Source: Photobacterium angustum (GTDB lineage Bacteria; Pseudomonadota; Gammaproteobacteria; Enterobacterales; Vibrionaceae). From it: a DNA stretch of 64,000 nucleotides. Location of the stretch: positions 79,625 to 143,624 of the forward strand of contig NZ_PYOM01000015.1 of NCBI RefSeq assembly GCF_003026365.1, read 5' to 3'. A program made the position numbers and the translations under genes. Below are positions 15,517 to 23,366 of the stretch, piece by piece; positions within the stretch are counted from its first letter, which is position 1; every line of letters begins with the position of its first letter. The notes beneath the pieces were generated by a model, which searched no databases, was not told the origin of the DNA, and saw only the letters and a program-made list of their open reading frames with translations.

Positions 15517-16929
15517 TTGAAAGTACTACATGTAGAAGACAACGTTGCGTGGTTCAATGAAACTATACTTCCTGAACTGAATGAATTTTGTGAAGTAGTT
15601 GATCATGCAGTTCACTTTTCTGCTGCTACTGAAAAACTTGAGCATAATACATATGACTACATTATTGTTGATCAATCTATACCTATAGACGATAGTGGTT
15701 CATCTCCAGACATATCAAATGGTATTCGTTTTGCAGACCATGTTAGAGATAAATCGCCTGGTACTCCATTATTGATTTTAACTGGGCAAGATAGAGACGA
15801 AGTTACTGAGAGATATGTAGAAGACCAAGAGCGTGTGATTTTTTGGGACGGGCAAGATAGAGGTCTTGTTAAAGTTCGCTCTAAAAGTCGACTGCTTTCT
15901 GCGCTAAGCTTGATTCAGGAAGCCGCCAAAGAACTTTCTCACGTAGAAAGTATTGAATTAGATATCGAAGGAAGTTTATCACTTAAGCACCTTCATAAAA
16001 GAGTCATCAAAATTTTTGCCAAGCGTAACGGGGCTGTTGCTGCGAAAGTTGAAGCATTAGGTGGAGGCCTATCTTCTTCAGCAGTGTTGAGAGTAACTTT
16101 AATAAATAGTTCTCTTCAACCTTTTCAACATGCGTTAGCCAAAATTGATCGGAAAACTGAAGTTGTAAAAGATGCATCAAATTATACAAACTATATTCAG
16201 AAGCTTCCGGTAGGAAGTTTTCCTACATTGTTAGGACGATACTTTGCTGGGTGTGCTGATATGCAAGGGGTCTTCTATCAATTTGCAAGTGACTATTCAG
16301 CAGATTATTTTGATGTTTTAGTTCAAGATCATGCTAGGGCTAAAATAGCTTTAGAACATGTTTTTCAGATATTAGATTGTTGGGAGCAGGCTAGAATGGC
16401 GAGTAGCGTCCAACTTAGAGACATTAGAAGGAAATTATGTAGCGACCAAAAGTTTGCAGATTTGCAAGAGCAATTCTCAGATATAGATTTTGAAGCTCTT
16501 GAAAGAATGCAGATTCAGGTGTATCAGTCTATTCAACATGGGGACTTGCATGGTAAGAATATATTACTCACTGATTCTGGAGTGCAACCCATTCTGATTG
16601 ATTACGGTGATATTCAAGAAGCACCTTGTGTACTGGATGTTGTTACGCTTGAGTTGAGTCCTTACTTTCATCCTGATATAGCTGATAATTTTCGACCAAA
16701 TCCAGACTACTTTGAGTTTTGGTTTGATGACTCGAAATATATAAATAATTCACCTTTTCCTGAAATCGCGAAATTCCTTCGAGAGAAGAAACAGGAGCGG
16801 GCAATATTGAATAAGGGATACGTAGCGACAGTTTATGCATATGCTTTAAGACAGCTTACATATAAAGATACGGATCACCAAACTGCAACTTCTTTGGTGT
16901 ACGCAGCAACAAAAAAATTAACTCAGTAG
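15517..16929 (+). CDS. response regulator receiver domain fused to an APH-like kinase fold
   Basis: This 470-residue protein begins with a receiver domain: acidic pair E7/D8, phospho-acceptor D52 in YIIVDQS, T89 in LLILTGQD, and Lys at about 119. From about 150 a second domain has the traits of the aminoglycoside-phosphotransferase/protein-kinase-like fold. These are a glycine-rich GGGLSSSAV (182-190), a possible nucleotide Lys in LAKID (209), the catalytic loop HGDLHGKN (341-348; D343, N348) and the metal-binding IDYGD (361-365; D362). The receiver has a long loop after D52. The start is TTG directly after the kinase stop. No DNA-binding domain is present, so the output is enzymatic. I infer an effector or signal-passing kinase switched on by phosphorylation; the substrate is unknown. 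Confidence 0.75.
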   Translation: MKVLHVEDNVAWFNETILPELNEFCEVVDHAVHFSAATEKLEHNTYDYIIVDQSIPIDDSGSSPDISNGIRFADHVRDKSPGTPLLILTGQDRDEVTERYVEDQERVIFWDGQDRGLVKVRSKSRLLSALSLIQEAAKELSHVESIELDIEGSLSLKHLHKRVIKIFAKRNGAVAAKVEALGGGLSSSAVLRVTLINSSLQPFQHALAKIDRKTEVVKDASNYTNYIQKLPVGSFPTLLGRYFAGCADMQGVFYQFASDYSADYFDVLVQDHARAKIALEHVFQILDCWEQARMASSVQLRDIRRKLCSDQKFADLQEQFSDIDFEALERMQIQVYQSIQHGDLHGKNILLTDSGVQPILIDYGDIQEAPCVLDVVTLELSPYFHPDIADNFRPNPDYFEFWFDDSKYINNSPFPEIAKFLREKKQERAILNKGYVATVYAYALRQLTYKDTDHQTATSLVYAATKKLTQ

Positions 16930-16939
16930 TAGGGTGTTT

Positions 16940-16971
16940 ATAGATTTCATAACATTAGTGGTGAAATCTAT
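16940..16971. repeat. 10-bp inverted repeat after the cargo operon
   Basis: ATAGATTTCA pairs exactly with TGAAATCTAT across 12 bases, eleven bases after the stop of the receiver-kinase gene. There is no T-run, so it is probably an mRNA 3' stem rather than a terminator. Confidence 0.45.
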
Positions 16972-16989
16972 AATAGTCTCTCGAGCTAT

Positions 16990-17022
16990 GTTTGAAATAC
17001 TACGTTTCAAACTGTTGTTTTT
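16990..17022 (+). terminator. probable terminator of the cargo operon
   Basis: An eight-base-pair stem (GTTTGAAA / TTTCAAAC) with a seven-base loop is followed by TGTTGTTTTT. It is AT-rich and so only moderately strong. Confidence 0.55.
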
Positions 17023-17192
17023 AGATCAGGCCTATATGTGATTTTACTTTCTTATACAAAGTAATTTTTGTCTAGCTTCATTGCAGGTAGTTATTCTGAC
17101 TCCTCAGGTCAACTGTACGAATAAATCATGATTAATCAGGGCCAGTGTTAGATCGAGATGAGCAACTACAAGTAAATGTACCTCATTTGAAC

Positions 17193-17224
17193 GTTGAGAA
17201 TTTATTGGATCAATTCTCAACTTT
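17193..17224 (+). repeat. right attachment-like site and hairpin at the island edge
   Basis: GTTGAGAATT (17193-17202) pairs exactly with AATTCTCAAC (17212-17221), and CTTTTTCC follows. The first arm plus one base is a direct copy of the left edge (4141-4151). The second arm with three further bases is an inverted 13-bp match to 4138-4150. Placing the left-edge sequence in front of this hairpin would give a 13-bp stem with T-run, a normal terminator for ycgN. The rest of the 16930-17407 gap shows no gene. Confidence 0.6.
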
Positions 17225-17361
17225 TTCCCCGAAGATTCCTAAAAAATCAGAAATCGCTCCATCCCTCGTCATAACTCGCTTCTCTCATGATTCATAAAAA
17301 ACAAAGTTAATTATTGGAAGAAACAAATCATCCTTTACGTCGTTGATTTTAAAAATATATT

Positions 17362-17390
17362 AAAGGCTCGTTATCTAACGAGCCTTTTTG
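17362..17390. terminator. bidirectional terminator next to cpdP
   Basis: AAAGGCTCGTT pairs with AACGAGCCTTT around an ATCT loop, with T-rich flanks on both strands. On the minus strand it ends transcription of the phosphodiesterase gene. Confidence 0.85.
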
Positions 17391-17407
17391 TTTATTTTTA
17401 CAATAAT

Positions 17408-18391
17408 CTAAAGCAGCGTTCTATCGCCTTGCTCAGTGAAGATAAAATTAACGCCTAGTTTATTATCGGCTTGAAGCTCTTGCTCTATAACGGTTTGTGG
17501 ATTCGTGCCTTTTTTTAAGCTGTGCTTAATGTGTGTGATGATCACATTAAGATCTTTTAATGGTTGTTCACCGCCAACATAGCCTGCCAATGAATCTAAT
17601 TCTGTGAGTAACCATCTAGGTGTTAGGTGACCAAAGAGTAATTTATCAGGTGTGCTATTGCTAAAAGAAGTCTCAATGAAGATCCCTTTTAGTTTCTTTT
17701 GCTGAATATACGGTGCAATCTGCTGCCAAATAGTATCTAACGCTGTGCTTTTTTCTACTGCGTCAGGACCAGTATCCCCTAAATAAATGACCACTTCGTT
17801 GGCGGCATTTTTAAATAAGAATGCGGTAGATTCTGCACCTGAGTGGCTTAATGGAAAGGCTTTTACTTTTAATTCGGTATTGGCAACGGGCAACCACTGG
17901 TTGATAGTCAGTGTTGCTAATTCATATTTGCCGAGTTTAAAGCCTTCACCTTGACTCGTAAAATTAGGCCATGCTTTCCAATTAAAATAATCTTGGCTGA
18001 TAGTTTGATGAACAGATGGAAGGGCATAAATAGGTTTTTTACTGTCATCTGGTGAAGCAATAATAAGTCCTGCGATGTGATCAAGATGGGCATGACTAAT
18101 GAAGTAGCCTTGAATTTTCTGGGTTAGGATATAACCTTCTTGGGTATAAGGGCTGGATATAGGTACCATCATGTCACTAAACGCATCTTTATTAGTCGCA
18201 GCGATAAGCCCATTGACAATGCTACCTGCATCTAAGGTTATGTAATTGTTGTCGGTGTTTGATTTCAGCATAAATGCGGTAAGGTTGCCGTCTTGGATCC
18301 CACCTTTAGCGCCAAGTGTAATAACATCAAACCCTGCAAAGCTGAACGATGAATAGCAACACAGTGCAGCCATAATTAAATGTTTGTTCAT
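17408..18391 (-). CDS. cpdP: periplasmic 3',5'-cyclic-nucleotide phosphodiesterase, class II (CpdP type)
   Basis: This 327-residue protein has a signal peptide (MNKHLIMAALCCYSSFSFAG, cleavage about residue 19). The metallo-beta-lactamase-like site SHAHLDH (H100, H102, D104, H105) is the HxHLDH signature of class II cyclic-nucleotide phosphodiesterases. Further metal-site parts are FPLSHSG, YLGDTG and VIITHIKHS. The enzyme hydrolyses external cAMP (and possibly cGMP) to the 5'-nucleotide, as shown for the periplasmic CpdP of Vibrio fischeri. In Photobacterium and Aliivibrio this lets cells use cAMP as a nutrient. The gene is monocistronic and is the first core gene to the right of the island. 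Substrate choice is from family knowledge. Confidence 0.85.
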   Translation of the reverse strand: MNKHLIMAALCCYSSFSFAGFDVITLGAKGGIQDGNLTAFMLKSNTDNNYITLDAGSIVNGLIAATNKDAFSDMMVPISSPYTQEGYILTQKIQGYFISHAHLDHIAGLIIASPDDSKKPIYALPSVHQTISQDYFNWKAWPNFTSQGEGFKLGKYELATLTINQWLPVANTELKVKAFPLSHSGAESTAFLFKNAANEVVIYLGDTGPDAVEKSTALDTIWQQIAPYIQQKKLKGIFIETSFSNSTPDKLLFGHLTPRWLLTELDSLAGYVGGEQPLKDLNVIITHIKHSLKKGTNPQTVIEQELQADNKLGVNFIFTEQGDRTLL

Positions 18392-18534
18392 AAAAATCCA
18401 TACTGATAAGAAATGATTTTAGTGCTTTTAAGCGCTAAAACGTAACTTGAAAGAGTCCTAATACAGCGAGATATATACAAAAGACTCGGTTGAGAGCAAA
18501 GTGATTTTTATAAGAAGTGAGAGATAGCTGAAAT

Positions 18535-18573
18535 AAAAAATAGCCTAATAAATAAGTATGCTTATTAGGCTAT
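18535..18573 (-). terminator. terminator of ypfJ
   Basis: A 12-base-pair stem (ATAGCCTAATAA / TTATTAGGCTAT) is followed on the minus strand by six T. It lies 25 bases beyond the stop. Confidence 0.8.
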
Positions 18574-18597
18574 TTAGTGAAGGGGTTACTGAAGTAG

Positions 18598-19458
18598 TTA
18601 CAACGTGTTAAAAGTATTACATTGACGAGGATCGCCAGTTGTTAGTCCTTTCTTAAACCATTCAATACGTTGTGCAGAGGTGCCATGTGTAAAACCGTCA
18701 GGTTGAACGGCATGGCCTGCCATTTTCTGTAAATGGTCATCGCCTACCGAGCTTGCAGCTTTGATGCCTTCATCAATATCTCCAGCCTCAAGTATGCCTT
18801 GTTGATTGACGTAATGTTCCCATACGCCAGCATAACAGTCTGCTTGTAATTCAAGTTTTACACTTAAACGGTTGGCTTCGACTTTGCTGCTACGTTGCTG
18901 CATTTGATGTACTTTGGTACTGATGCCTAATAGGTTTTGTACATGATGTCCTACTTCGTGAGCGATAACATAAGCAAAAGCAAAATCACCGGGGGCGCCT
19001 AGTTTTTTAAGCTCGTTCATAAAGCTTAAATCCAAATACACTTTTTGATCTGCTGGGCAATAAAATGGACCTGATTGCGCTGAGCCTGTGCCACAAGCTG
19101 TTTGGGTTACATTATTGTAAAGCACTAGCTTGGGTGGTTGGTATTTACCATCAAGGATCTTATCCCAGACGGTTTCAGTTGTGCCTAACACAGCTGCGAC
19201 AAATTGCTTATTTTCGTCATTTTGTGTTGTTGGTTGAGAAGATGGAGTGGATTGTTGCAATCCCATCATGTCTCCGCCAGTAAAGTGTTGATACGCTAAA
19301 AATAAGCCACCGACAACAAGAATAATTCTGCCCATCTTTGTTTTAATTAAAAAAGGAATAAAGCGAAGTAAACCGCTCATCGGCAATCCCGCTTGAGTCG
19401 AACCTTGGCCTCGACGATCTTCAATATTGGTACTTCGGCGGGAGTTTTTCCAACGCAT
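18598..19458 (-). CDS. ypfJ: YpfJ-family neutral zinc metallopeptidase
   Basis: This 286-residue protein has a basic, polar N-terminus, one transmembrane segment (about 45-57, IILVVGGLFLAYQHF) and a Ser/Thr/Gln-rich linker. The zinc protease domain carries HEVGHHVQ (H167, E168, H171) and downstream KLELQADCYAG with the third ligand region. Length and the opening MRWKNSRRSTNIEDRRG are typical of the YpfJ/KPN_00809 family, annotated as a putative neutral zinc metallopeptidase. The protease domain should face the periplasm. The physiological substrate is not known. The gene is single and ends at a good terminator. Confidence 0.9.
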   Translation of the reverse strand: MRWKNSRRSTNIEDRRGQGSTQAGLPMSGLLRFIPFLIKTKMGRIILVVGGLFLAYQHFTGGDMMGLQQSTPSSQPTTQNDENKQFVAAVLGTTETVWDKILDGKYQPPKLVLYNNVTQTACGTGSAQSGPFYCPADQKVYLDLSFMNELKKLGAPGDFAFAYVIAHEVGHHVQNLLGISTKVHQMQQRSSKVEANRLSVKLELQADCYAGVWEHYVNQQGILEAGDIDEGIKAASSVGDDHLQKMAGHAVQPDGFTHGTSAQRIEWFKKGLTTGDPRQCNTFNTL

Positions 19459-19605
19459 AGTGGATCCTTAATAAACATAGCATTATCAATAAATAATGGC
19501 CTACATTTACGCACAAGTGTGAATTTTTTCTTATGGTAGAAAAGCATGCTGTTTTAGTGCGATAAATGGGGGAGAATTCAATAATGGTGAAAGGTAAAAG
19601 AAGAC

Positions 19606-19624
19606 AGCCCAATAAGATTGGGCT
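19606..19624 (-). terminator. short hairpin after dusC
   Basis: AGCCCAAT pairs with ATTGGGCT around a three-base loop, 12 bases beyond the dusC stop. The T-run on the minus strand is interrupted, so it is a moderate terminator. Confidence 0.6.
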
Positions 19625-19635
19625 ATAAATGAAGG

Positions 19636-20577
19636 TTATTGCTGCTGCGCGCGCTGAAGCACTTCGATAATTGGTGCTGCTTTATTTAAGGCACGAATAT
19701 CGGTGAATAATAATTTGGCTTGAGGGTACTCATGACGCAGGTAAGAGAACCATTGCTTTACGCGGTTAGGGTAGTAAAGCCCTTTATCTCCTTTGATCTC
19801 AAACTGAGAGTAAACTAATAGTAAAGCGAGTACGTCTTCCCAACTCATATGCGCTTGATTATGTTTTACGACATTACCTAAATTTGGCAAATTAAGCGCG
19901 CCGCGACAGACCATTAATGCATCTGTATTGGTGGTAGATAGGCATGCTTGACCATCCTGATAATTCCAGACTTCGCCATTAGCAATAATAGGGATAGTGA
20001 CACTTTGTTTAAGCTGCTTAATATAATCCCATTTAATAGTCTCTGCGCGGTAACCATCTTCTTTAGTACGCGCATGAACCACCATTTCATCTGCGCCAGC
20101 TTGGGCAATAGCATCTGCAATTTCAAAACATTGGGCAGGATCATCCCAGCCTAAACGTATTTTTGCCGTTAAAGGTTTAACGGGATTGACAGCAGCTCGA
20201 CAAGCTTTAACTATTTGATAAATACGCTCAGGCTCTTTTAGCAAAACTGCGCCACCACGGCTTTTATTGACTGCTTTTGCTGGACAACCAAAGTTAATAT
20301 CAACGCCTGCAGAGCCTAGTGAACATGCACGCTGCGCATTTTCAGCCATCCAGTTAGGATCTTGTCCTAAAATTTGTACCCGAACAGGCGTACCTGAGCG
20401 TGTTTTTCCACCTTGACGTAACTCGGGACATAAGCGATAGAAAACACTGCTAGGCAATAGGCTATCAATGACACGGACAAATTCGGTGACACAAAGATCA
20501 TAGTCATTAATTTCAGTCAGCATCTCGCGCATTAAATGGTCTAAGACGCCTTCCATCGGGCCTAAAATAACTCGCAT
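19636..20577 (-). CDS. dusC: tRNA-dihydrouridine(16) synthase DusC
   Basis: This 313-residue FMN enzyme reduces uridine 16 in the tRNA D-loop. It starts MRVILGPMEGVLDHLMRE, has the active-site stretch INFGCPAKAVNKSRGGA with catalytic C98 (the position used in E. coli DusC), then HARTKEDGY and ANGEVWNY in the FMN-binding TIM barrel. VCRGALNLPNLG follows, then a C-terminal helical tRNA-binding domain. PMEGVLD and the overall length identify DusC rather than DusA or DusB. It is a single gene. Nothing unusual is seen. Confidence 0.93.
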   Translation of the reverse strand: MRVILGPMEGVLDHLMREMLTEINDYDLCVTEFVRVIDSLLPSSVFYRLCPELRQGGKTRSGTPVRVQILGQDPNWMAENAQRACSLGSAGVDINFGCPAKAVNKSRGGAVLLKEPERIYQIVKACRAAVNPVKPLTAKIRLGWDDPAQCFEIADAIAQAGADEMVVHARTKEDGYRAETIKWDYIKQLKQSVTIPIIANGEVWNYQDGQACLSTTNTDALMVCRGALNLPNLGNVVKHNQAHMSWEDVLALLLVYSQFEIKGDKGLYYPNRVKQWFSYLRHEYPQAKLLFTDIRALNKAAPIIEVLQRAQQQ

Positions 20578-20655
20578 AGTGGTTATAGCTCTGCTCGGTA
20601 ATACATATAAGGGGCAAGATTCTAGTGCGAGAGGGTTAATTTGTCACCATTGATT

Positions 20656-21333
20656 TTAAATAGTGCGGAGTTGATGACCCGAAACTATGGTTCTTTGCTC
20701 AAGTTGATGTTTTTGACAAGATAGCGCCATTTTTACCATGCTACGTGCCACGTACTCTGCAGGTATTGGGGAGAAATGCTTTAGAGGACCGACAACCAAT
20801 GGATTGATCACATCAAAAACGTGTTGCAATAATTGCTCGTCAGTACGAATTTCACTACGTTCACCTTTTAAAGGGCCTGGTCGAATAAAAATGCAGTGTT
20901 CAAACCCCATCTTAGTGATTGCTTGCTCCATTTTTCCTTTGCAGCGTAAGTAATGGGAAGGAGAGTGGCTTGATGCACCAAGGCTTGATACTACAATAAT
21001 GTGTTTAACGCCTAGGTTTTTCATTGTTGTAGCGACATCTTTTACCAAATCGAGATCAACTGCGGCAAGTGCTGATTTACTGCCAGCCTTGCGTTTTGTC
21101 GTTCCTAAACAAATAAAACCATATTGTGGCTGAGGCGTTTCGTGCTCCCAGCTATTAATCCGAAGAAGCGGATCAATGATTTGGTGTAATTTACTGCTGT
21201 GAAACGGTAAGTCACGACGAGATAGAGCATAAATATGTTTAAATCTTTTATTGGCAAGTAGCTGGTGTAAGAGTTCATCTCCAACTAAACCACTCGCGCC
21301 AGCAATGATTGCATTTAAATCGTGATTATCCAT
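20656..21333 (-). CDS. NAD(P)-binding Rossmann-fold oxidoreductase (HTATIP2/YraR-like)
   Basis: This protein of about 225 residues has an N-terminal GASGLVGDELL nucleotide-binding loop, YALSRRDLPF, and a core segment FICLGTTKRKAGSKSA. IIVVSSLGASSHSPSHYLRCKGKME has the SxxxY-K arrangement of short-chain dehydrogenase-like proteins, and FIRPGPLKGER follows. These features match the small oxidoreductase/semialdehyde-dehydrogenase-like family that includes HTATIP2. The substrate is unknown. I start at MDNHDLN, which has GGGA before it; two in-frame ATGs 12 and 36 bases upstream are alternatives. No operon partner is apparent. Confidence 0.75.
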   Translation of the reverse strand: MDNHDLNAIIAGASGLVGDELLHQLLANKRFKHIYALSRRDLPFHSSKLHQIIDPLLRINSWEHETPQPQYGFICLGTTKRKAGSKSALAAVDLDLVKDVATTMKNLGVKHIIVVSSLGASSHSPSHYLRCKGKMEQAITKMGFEHCIFIRPGPLKGERSEIRTDEQLLQHVFDVINPLVVGPLKHFSPIPAEYVARSMVKMALSCQKHQLEQRTIVSGHQLRTI

Positions 21334-21577
21334 GGCTATTCCCATCGCATAGATTATAAATGATGACATTTATCTGTAATTAAACAGAATATATGTTTAA
21401 TTTCGCTGAACTGCATCAAATATCAAGTAATTAGCATAATAAATTTTTAATTAGCACTACTTACATTGTTATCAGAAACAATCAATATTGCGTTTTTTTC
21501 TACTCAATAAGTGATGATATGAAGTTAAAGGATGAGTTCAGGTATAATGACGGTAGAAACTTTTATTGGAAATTATC

Positions 21578-22231
21578 ATGAATACATTAATGACACTCCC
21601 AACAGGTTGGGATGGCATGTCTGCTCCTTTTATTGAAGGCGCGTTATTTGCTGCAAATGCAAACCCGAAACCTATGGAACCTGAGATTTGGTTACCTGTG
21701 TTATTAACTGGTGTTGTCACTGAAGATAGTAATATAGCGCTATCAGAGACCGATAAAGTTGCCGTATTAAATCACTTTGAAATGCTGTATCGCACAGTAA
21801 AAGCCGGTGAATACCAATTACCGGTAGAGCTTAAATGGCAAGAAAGTGGTGATACAAACGTGGCACTTTCACAGTTTGCTCAAGGCTTTTTAGCCGTTTG
21901 GCATTACATTGAGCCAAACTGGGAAGAGATGTCTATTTCAGATGGCACAATGCGCATGTTATCAGCATTACTGACAACGTTAATGTTATGTGTTGATGAA
22001 GCGGGTACTCTGGAACAAATGGAGCAAGCGGGCGTGACAGGAATGCCAGCACCAAGTGAGCTTTATTCGCAACTACCATTGATGCTAACTGAAGTGATGA
22101 TGGCAGCGGATCAACTTCAAATTGGCGCAGGAGCTCAAGCGATTAATCCTTATAAAAATATTGGTCGTAATGATCCTTGCCCATGTGATAGTGGTAAGAA
22201 ATTCAAACAGTGCTGCGGTAAGTCACATTAA
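21578..22231 (+). CDS. UPF0149/YecA-like protein with C-terminal SEC-C zinc motif
   Basis: This protein of about 217 residues opens [23 protein letters not shown] and has a helical UPF0149-type body (YecA/YgfB family). The SEC-C motif is [14 protein letters not shown], preceded by IGRNDP, as in the zinc-binding tail of SecA that contacts SecB and ribosomes. Proteins of this type are thought to bind ribosomes or SecB-like partners, but the function is not settled. The ATG has TGGA seven bases upstream. Its stop overlaps the ATG of the Nudix gene (TAATG), so the two are coupled. Confidence 0.85.
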   Translation: MNTLMTLPTGWDGMSAPFIEGALFAANANPKPMEPEIWLPVLLTGVVTEDSNIALSETDKVAVLNHFEMLYRTVKAGEYQLPVELKWQESGDTNVALSQFAQGFLAVWHYIEPNWEEMSISDGTMRMLSALLTTLMLCVDEAGTLEQMEQAGVTGMPAPSELYSQLPLMLTEVMMAADQLQIGAGAQAINPYKNIGRNDPCPCDSGKKFKQCCGKSH

Positions 22232-22638
22232 TGCAAAAGCTTAAAACAATCGTTGTTGTTGCGGGAGTTATTGAGAAAGAAGGTAAGTACCTACTTGCTC
22301 AGCGATTAGATAATGCGAGCCAAGGTGGTTTATGGGAATTTCCTGGCGGTAAAGTTGAAGTGGGGGAATTACCAGAGCATGCATTAGAGCGTGAGCTTAT
22401 GGAAGAGTTAGCGATCACGACTAAAACACAGCAATGGCTGGCTGATAGTGTGTTTGATTACGGTGATAAAACCATTGAATTAAAAGGTTATTTAACTCGA
22501 TGGTGTGAAGGCGATATTGTATTAAATACGCATCAAGCAATGGTGTGGGTGAGTTTAAACGAATTTAAACGCTATACATTATGTCCTGCTGATTACCCTA
22601 TTCTGACCGCCTTAGAACAAAGCGCATTAACGAAGTAA
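22231..22638 (+). CDS. Nudix (deoxy)nucleoside triphosphate pyrophosphohydrolase
   Basis: This 135-residue protein carries a full Nudix box, GGKVEVGELPEHALERELM followed by EEL (about residues 39-60), and FPGGKVE just before it. Opening and length fit the small MutT/NudG group, which removes oxidised or non-canonical (d)NTPs as the monophosphate. The choice between MutT (8-oxo-dGTP) and NudG (CTP-type pyrimidines) cannot be made from the motif. The start overlaps the stop of the SEC-C protein gene, a link to ribosome or Sec function that is probably only transcriptional. A strong terminator follows directly. Confidence 0.85.
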   Translation: MQKLKTIVVVAGVIEKEGKYLLAQRLDNASQGGLWEFPGGKVEVGELPEHALERELMEELAITTKTQQWLADSVFDYGDKTIELKGYLTRWCEGDIVLNTHQAMVWVSLNEFKRYTLCPADYPILTALEQSALTK

Positions 22639-22648
22639 GTACTAACAA

Positions 22649-22682
22649 AAAAGCGAAGCCTACATTGTAGTCTTCGCTTTTT
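22649..22682. terminator. bidirectional terminator between the Nudix gene and dsbB
   Basis: AAAAGCGAAG pairs with CTTCGCTTTT, with an inner CTAC/GTAG stem. A-runs and T-runs flank it, so it serves both converging genes. Confidence 0.9.
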
Positions 22683-22706
22683 CTGTCTTATTTATTCGCT
22701 GCTAAC

Positions 22707-23225
22707 TTAAGCTGATTTCTTACCGAAGAACTGCGCGATAACCATGACTGCCCAAACAATAAGATTTCCCGCAAAAATAACAACCAACCATTGTGGCATT
22801 GTTAGTGTTAAGAAATGCCAAACAATTTTGGCACAATCACCGTATGCTTCAAACATCCAAGGAGCCCAATGGTTTATTGGCGCCCAGGCTGGAAATTGGA
22901 CGAATAAATCACAGGTTGCAAACGGTGATGGGTTTAGCTGAAAACCCACATGTTGATAGGCCAATACAACACCGCGGTATGCACAATATCCCCAACCGGC
23001 TAAACCAATCCAACGGAAAAACGCATTTTGAGGGGCGAGAAGACCAACAATAGCGGCAAAACCGATCCCCATCATAGCGACACGTTCATAAACACACATC
23101 ACACACGGTGCAAGGTTCATTACATGTTGGAAGAATAGGGCACAACCTTCAAAGATAAATATAGAAAGAAGTAGTAGCAGCCATGCTAAACGTGATTTTG
23201 AAAAGGTATTGAGGTATTGCATCAT
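22707..23225 (-). CDS. dsbB: disulfide bond formation protein DsbB
   Basis: This 172-residue inner-membrane protein has four transmembrane segments and oxidises DsbA, passing electrons to ubiquinone. The first periplasmic loop has CVMC (C41, C44). The second has a cysteine pair at about C105 (FATCDLF) and C131 (GDCAKI). AYQHVGFQLNPSP before the second pair is typical of DsbB. A second ATG directly follows the first. It is downstream of nhaB on the same strand, with a terminator hairpin between them. The nhaB-dsbB pairing is common in Vibrionaceae and enterics. Confidence 0.93.
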   Translation of the reverse strand: MMQYLNTFSKSRLAWLLLLLSIFIFEGCALFFQHVMNLAPCVMCVYERVAMMGIGFAAIVGLLAPQNAFFRWIGLAGWGYCAYRGVVLAYQHVGFQLNPSPFATCDLFVQFPAWAPINHWAPWMFEAYGDCAKIVWHFLTLTMPQWLVVIFAGNLIVWAVMVIAQFFGKKSA

Positions 23226-23254
23226 CGATACTCTACGTACTAATTAAGATAAAA

Positions 23255-23280
23255 GAAAACCCTGAACTATCAGGGTTTTC
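23255..23280 (-). terminator. terminator between nhaB and dsbB
   Basis: GAAAACCCTGA pairs with TCAGGGTTTTC around a four-base loop; the minus strand continues TTTTATCTT. It lies about 85 bases after the nhaB stop and 30 before dsbB. Confidence 0.75.
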
Positions 23281-23366
23281 ATATACGTTATGACACTAAT
23301 CTAACAGCAATATTCAATCATAGCTTTATAGATAAGTAAATCATCTGTCAATTTCGCTATTGTGAA

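Larger units (their letters stand above)
4141..17203. mobile_element. genomic island of gamma-mobile-trio type inserted behind ycgN
   Basis: An approximately 13-kb segment lies between two genes that look like ordinary core chromosome (ycgN and cpdP). It is bounded by an 11-bp direct repeat, GTTGAGAATTT. It carries two orphan genes on the left, a block of three tyrosine recombinases plus a small coiled-coil protein, and a three-gene signalling/ATPase operon as cargo. A further copy of the left-edge repeat lies inside, directly before the integrase. The island may therefore be two adjacent elements (about 4.15-6.62 kb and 6.62-17.2 kb). The boundaries are inferred from the repeats and gene content; no comparison with an empty site was possible. 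Confidence 0.65.

Noticed and set aside
16007..16189. Minus-strand frame within the receiver-kinase gene
   Set aside because: Shadow of a well-supported coding region with clear catalytic motifs on the plus strand.
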